Assembly (NCBI GenBank): GCA_947496465.1
Contig: CANMCX010000009.1
Coordinates: 1 to 64,000 of the forward strand
From: Marinifilum_A sediminis
GTDB lineage: Bacteria > Bacteroidota > Bacteroidia > Bacteroidales > Marinifilaceae
Length of the DNA stretch: 64,000 nt
Direction of reading: 5' to 3'
The translations under genes were made by a program, and so were the position numbers. Below are positions 60,427 through 64,000 of the stretch, piece by piece (the first letter of the stretch is position 1; the number at the start of each line of letters is the position of its first letter). The notes beneath the pieces are model-generated. The model did no database searches and was not told where the DNA came from. It saw only the letters and a program-made list of their open reading frames with translations.

Positions 60427-61542
60427 TCAAATTCGGTTGTTCAAACTATCACTTCGTATTTCTGTTTTTACATTATTTATGTGCACCTGCACATTATCAT
60501 TTATCGGTTTCTTTATTTCTTGTAAATCACGCAATTGATAAATTCTTTCAATAATATCAACCACTTTTAGTCCTTCAAGAGCATTAGTGGCAATTGAACC
60601 ATTATTTTGCAGTTTGTTTACTACATTTCCTATTACATAATGGTGATTCTGAGCCGAACCTTTGTAGTTTCCGTAATCAATTGGTGGATTTGATGGTTTT
60701 AGTTCAGGCATTGCGTAATTATCAATATCACAATACACCACTTCGTTCATATATTGACCGGCAACTTTAACAGTACCCTTCTCACCAATAACAATTACTG
60801 AACTTTCCAAATTCTTATTATGAACAGATGTTGAGTAATTTAAACATCCAATACCCCCGTTTACAAACTCGAAACTGACAATTCCTGAATCTTCAAAATC
60901 TGTTAAATATCTATGATTAAAATCTTTAAATATTCCATTCACTTTGGTTATATCTCCAAACAACCAATACATGATATCTATAAAGTGTGAAAATTGGGTA
61001 AACAAAGTTCCTCCATCTTCCAATTGTTTTCCTCTCCATGAATTCGATTCATAGTAACGATGATCACGGTTCCAGAAGCAATTCATCTGTACAATATAAA
61101 TATCTCCTAATAAATTTTGATTGATAATATCTTTCAACCAAATAGCAGGAGGTGAATACCTGTTCTGTTTTACAACAAATATGTGTCGTGATACTTCAAG
61201 TGATTTGTATAGCATTAATTCAGCTTCCTGTTTACTTAATGCCATTGGTTTTTCACATACCACATGAAATCCTGCCTCCAAGGCATCAATTGCAATTTGA
61301 GCATGAAGTCCATTAGGCACACAAATATTTAAAACATCCATTTCCGGATGATTTTCCAGTAACTGTTTATAGTCCCGATAAAAGGAAATTCCTGGTATAT
61401 AAACATTCAGTTCTTCCAGAGGCAATAAATCACAACAAACCACAACTTTTGCATCTCTATTGTTTCTTATCATTTCTAAATGCCTCTTACCTATATGTCC
61501 TAACCCAACAATCCCAAAACGGATTTTCCTCTTCTCCTCCAT
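60427..61542 (-). CDS. Gfo/Idh/MocA-family sugar 3-dehydrogenase (WbpB-like)
   Basis: 371 residues. N-terminal Rossmann segment RFGIVGLGHIGKRHLEMI (8-25) and the catalytic region VCEKPMALSKQEAELML. Between a WbpA-like dehydrogenase and a WbpD-like acetyltransferase, it most likely oxidises C3 of UDP-GlcNAcA to the 3-keto sugar before transamination. The C-terminal domain is of the usual size. The substrate is inferred from neighbours. Confidence 0.83.
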   Translation of the reverse strand: MEEKRKIRFGIVGLGHIGKRHLEMIRNNRDAKVVVCCDLLPLEELNVYIPGISFYRDYKQLLENHPEMDVLNICVPNGLHAQIAIDALEAGFHVVCEKPMALSKQEAELMLYKSLEVSRHIFVVKQNRYSPPAIWLKDIINQNLLGDIYIVQMNCFWNRDHRYYESNSWRGKQLEDGGTLFTQFSHFIDIMYWLFGDITKVNGIFKDFNHRYLTDFEDSGIVSFEFVNGGIGCLNYSTSVHNKNLESSVIVIGEKGTVKVAGQYMNEVVYCDIDNYAMPELKPSNPPIDYGNYKGSAQNHHYVIGNVVNKLQNNGSIATNALEGLKVVDIIERIYQLRDLQEIKKPINDNVQVHINNVKTEIRSDSLNNRI

Positions 61543-61560
61543 ATCCCTTTAACTTAAAAG

Positions 61561-62136
61561 TTAGATTTCTATCTTAAAAACTTCATTATTATCTAATTTG
61601 TACTGACAGCCACTTTCCACACAGTTAACCAGATCTGTTCCATTAAATAATAACCTATGCCCATATTCACTCATCCAACCTATTTGCTTAGAAGGATTCC
61701 CAACAACAAGGGCAAAATTTTTAACGGATTTAGTTACCACTGCCCCAGCACCTACAAATGCATATTTTCCTATTTCAATTCCACAAAGAATTGTTGCATT
61801 AGCTCCAATACTGGCTCCTTTTCGTATTATAGTTTTTTGATATACACTCTTTCTAACAATAGCAGATCTGGGATTAATAATATTAGTAAAAACCATTGAT
61901 GGTCCCAGAAAAACGTCATCCTCACAAATTACACCTGTATAAATAGATACATTGTTCTGAACTTTAGTATTATTCCCTAATTTTACTCCACTAGCAATAA
62001 ATACATTCTGTCCAATGTTACAATTTTCGCCAATTACGCATTCTTTCATTATATGACTGAAATGCCAAATTTTTGTACCTGATCCTATCATACAACCCGG
62101 GTCAATTACAGATGATTCATGTTTATAATAATTCAT
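61561..62136 (-). CDS. Left-handed beta-helix N-acetyltransferase (WbpD-like)
   Basis: 191 residues with hexapeptide repeats (GTKIWHFSHIMKECVIGENCNIGQNVFIASGVKLGNN..., then IGANATILCGIEIGKYAFVGAGAVV), a trimeric beta-helix acetyltransferase. WbpD-type enzymes acetylate the 3-amino group of UDP-GlcNAc(3N)A; its position next to the aminotransferase supports that role. Eight bases separate it from the aminotransferase stop. Confidence 0.86.
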   Translation of the reverse strand: MNYYKHESSVIDPGCMIGSGTKIWHFSHIMKECVIGENCNIGQNVFIASGVKLGNNTKVQNNVSIYTGVICEDDVFLGPSMVFTNIINPRSAIVRKSVYQKTIIRKGASIGANATILCGIEIGKYAFVGAGAVVTKSVKNFALVVGNPSKQIGWMSEYGHRLLFNGTDLVNCVESGCQYKLDNNEVFKIEI

Positions 62137-62144
62137 AACTAATT

Positions 62145-63326
62145 CTATATTTTCGTCTTAATACCGACTTTACAATGATTATAAGCAGCACTAAAAGCAT
62201 TGACTACCTTAGTTGCTCCTAACCTATTTATCTCTGTATGCATTGGCAAAGACAGTACAGATTTTGTCAGATTTTCAGTTATGGGTAAACTATTCTTTAA
62301 AAATTGCTTAGATAAATAAGCAGCTTGTAAATGAACCGGAACCGGATAATAAACCACACTTGGTACTCCTATTTTATGCATTTCTTTACGCAAGTGATAT
62401 CGGAATTCTTCAACATTAATATCTCCCGATTGTTCAATTACTATTGTGTATTGATTAAAAACATGTGATGTATAGGATTCTGTAAAAGGAGTTTGTATCC
62501 CCATTAAATCCTTTAGTCCATTATTATAAAACTCCGCAACTTTTTGTCTTGCCTTCGTAAATTCATTTAAATATTTCAACTTTACACGTAATACAGCGGC
62601 TTGTATACTATCTAATCTAGAGTTACAACCCACTATTTCATGAATGTACTTCACTTTTTGACCGTGATTGGCAATCATTTTAGCACGCTTGGCCAATTGG
62701 TCGTCATTAGTAAATAGTGCACCTCCATCACCATAACAGCCTAAATTTTTTGATGGAAAGAATGATGTAGTTCCAAATGTTCCCATACTGCCAGCCATAT
62801 ATGTATTTCCATTAGAATTTGTGTATTTAGCCCCTATTGCTTGGGCAGTATCTTCAATACAATATAAATTGTAATCTTTGACAATTTTCAAAATCTCCTC
62901 CATTTGAGCACATTGACCAAACAGATGTACCGGAATAATGACTTTAGTTCGTTGTGAAATTTTCTTGACAAGATCAGGAATACTAATTGTAAATGTTCGG
63001 GAATCGACCTCAACAAATACTGGTTTATAGCCTAATAGTCGAATAACTTCTGCACAAGCCACATAAGTAAAAGATGGAACAATTATCTCATCACCTCTAT
63101 TTAGTTCAAGAGACATAAGTGCAATTTGTAATGCATCAGTTCCATTTGCACATGGAATTACATGTTTTACTTTAAGGTATTTTTCCAATTCATTCGCAAA
63201 TAAACCTACCTCTATCCCATTAATAAATTCTCCTGAATTTAAAACTGATTGTATTGCGAAATCGATCTCAGATTTAATTCTTATATACTGAGAATTTAAA
63301 TCCACAAATTTTACATCATTTTTCAT
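62145..63326 (-). CDS. DegT/DnrJ/EryC1-family sugar aminotransferase (WbpE-like)
   Basis: 393 residues from ATG 63,326. PLP lysine Lys193 in TTSFFPSKNLGCYGDGGAL, with NGTDALQIAL and EDTAQAIGA as further cofactor contacts. It should transaminate the 3-keto UDP-uronic acid. First gene of the exopolysaccharide operon. An upstream Met ten codons earlier (MIYVSFYNIY) is an alternative start but adds an atypical N-terminus. Confidence 0.88.
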   Translation of the reverse strand: MKNDVKFVDLNSQYIRIKSEIDFAIQSVLNSGEFINGIEVGLFANELEKYLKVKHVIPCANGTDALQIALMSLELNRGDEIIVPSFTYVACAEVIRLLGYKPVFVEVDSRTFTISIPDLVKKISQRTKVIIPVHLFGQCAQMEEILKIVKDYNLYCIEDTAQAIGAKYTNSNGNTYMAGSMGTFGTTSFFPSKNLGCYGDGGALFTNDDQLAKRAKMIANHGQKVKYIHEIVGCNSRLDSIQAAVLRVKLKYLNEFTKARQKVAEFYNNGLKDLMGIQTPFTESYTSHVFNQYTIVIEQSGDINVEEFRYHLRKEMHKIGVPSVVYYPVPVHLQAAYLSKQFLKNSLPITENLTKSVLSLPMHTEINRLGATKVVNAFSAAYNHCKVGIKTKI

Positions 63327-63948
63327 ATAGATATTATAAAATGAGACATAAATCAACGCATCATCTACAAAATGACGTTTTATAATTTAAGATTTAGAAA
63401 AGGGTAATGGGAGGAAAATAATAGAACAAGTCCCATTTTGAACTGAAGTAAGGGCACAACTTCGTTTCCTCAGTCACATAATTGGGATTTACGTGATAAG
63501 TGGATTTTGTTTTATTGGGGCAAATAAAACATGATATTAATTGTATAGTTACGAAATGTTACAAAAACACTCTTGCTATTGTACAATAATATAAAAACCT
63601 AGATAATACGAACAGTTATAAAAGGGACGTATTATAAGAGCGAGTAATACAATTTCAAACCATTTTAAATAAAAATCAAGCTTGGATCGCATGAATCTTT
63701 TTTTTTGACAAGTTTCTTTTATGAATTAAGAGTTTATCTGGATTAACACATGATTCAGATCCATAAGAAAAATTAAACAAATTAGCTAAATATAAGGCCG
63801 TTACTAGCTTTATTTGTTACAAATCTTAAAAGATATTGTTTAAAGCTAGTAAGTGGTTATCGTTTAATTTGCTAGTAGTCTTAAATTTTTATAATCTAAT
63901 AAATACTCATAACTTAAGAATTCTTATTCATTTTTTTATTTTGAACAA
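63327..63948. other. Divergent intergenic region, right edge
   Basis: About 620 bases between the exopolysaccharide operon and a plus-strand gene. No gene or TAnnTTTG-type promoter stands out on the minus strand. An inverted pair TTACTAGCTTTA (63,801-63,812) and TAAAGCTAGTAA (63,841-63,852) forms a perfect 12-bp stem with a 28-base loop, which could act as a terminator or 5' structural element. Confidence 0.45.
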
Positions 63949-64000
63949 TGCATAAACACGGATTTTTAATAACTGCTTATAAAGATCCAACTCAATTAGA
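63949..64000 (+). CDS. Start of a probable GT14 (core-2/I-branching-like) glycosyltransferase, partial
   Basis: Only the first 17 codons are in the window: MHKHGFLITAYKDPTQL. This start is typical of Bacteroidota beta-1,6-N-acetylglucosaminyltransferase-like (GT14) proteins, which begin M.KHA.LI.A...P.QL. It is divergent from the exopolysaccharide operon and could belong to the same locus. Assignment rests on the N-terminus alone. Confidence 0.5.

Noticed and set aside
1..64000. tRNA or rRNA genes
   Set aside because: No T-loop-like GGTTCAANTCC with a matching acceptor stem and no conserved rRNA segment was recognised on reading; a covariance search could not be run.

Overview
The window looks like a chromosomal segment of a marine-type Bacteroidota, probably order Bacteroidales. 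The evidence is AT-rich DNA, promoters of the Bacteroidota TTTG / TAnnTTTG type, a DAHP synthase-chorismate mutase fusion, an OmpW/PorT-like barrel, a SusC-like plug protein and LytS/LytTR two-component genes. The genus is not established.

Layout. (1) 1-1,210: one complete integron-like gene cassette with its attC-like site, then an insertion-sequence end remnant and a 19-codon relic of a trpA 3' end. (2) 1,215-4,974: a LytTR response regulator and sensor kinase, divergent from a two-gene ABC exporter; a direct repeat with 21-bp period, typical of LytTR operators, lies between them. (3) 5,063-11,580 (minus): a complete trp operon, trpE-G-D-C-(F-B fusion)-A, preceded by a promoter, a 29-residue leader peptide with two adjacent Trp codons and an intrinsic terminator. 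(4) 12,145-20,318 (plus): an aromatic operon (aminotransferase, tyrA, DAHP synthase-chorismate mutase, aroB, aroA, DUF523, GNAT, aroC). Two tandem attenuators precede it, each encoding a Phe/Tyr-rich leader peptide followed by a terminator. Regions 3 and 4 are divergent and together run from central metabolites through chorismate to tryptophan and towards tyrosine and phenylalanine. (5) 20,931-24,011: CsgG-like protein, Nudix, ROK kinase and DUF1697. (6) 24,102-29,279: small envelope or hypothetical genes, including a relic of a second DUF1697 gene.

(7) 30,284-39,131 is the most unusual part: a run of short plus-strand genes (HEPN-like, SEC-C, DUF2695, DUF5694, DUF695/RraB, several secreted unknowns) separated by long repeated, foldable intergenic elements. 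For three of these cassettes, and for the one at 74-624, the first 9-10 bases (GTT...) are the exact reverse complement of the last 9-10 bases (...AAC), as in integron cassettes. Two intergenic sites 30 kb apart share a ~170-bp attC-like hairpin. No integrase is visible, so this resembles a cluster of attC sites lacking an integrase (CALIN).

(8) 39,562-45,639: VOC protein with a frameshifted lipoprotein leader, serine hydrolase, membrane proteins and an outer-membrane barrel. (9) 45,709-63,326 (minus): a GreA/B-type factor, then a Wzx/Wzy-type exopolysaccharide operon. It starts with four genes of WbpE/D/B/A type (a diacetamido-uronic acid nucleotide sugar), continues with flippase, glycosyltransferases and polymerase, and ends with an initiating sugar transferase and a Wzc-type tyrosine kinase. 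The right edge contains the first codons of a likely GT14 glycosyltransferase. No tRNA, rRNA or CRISPR array was recognised.
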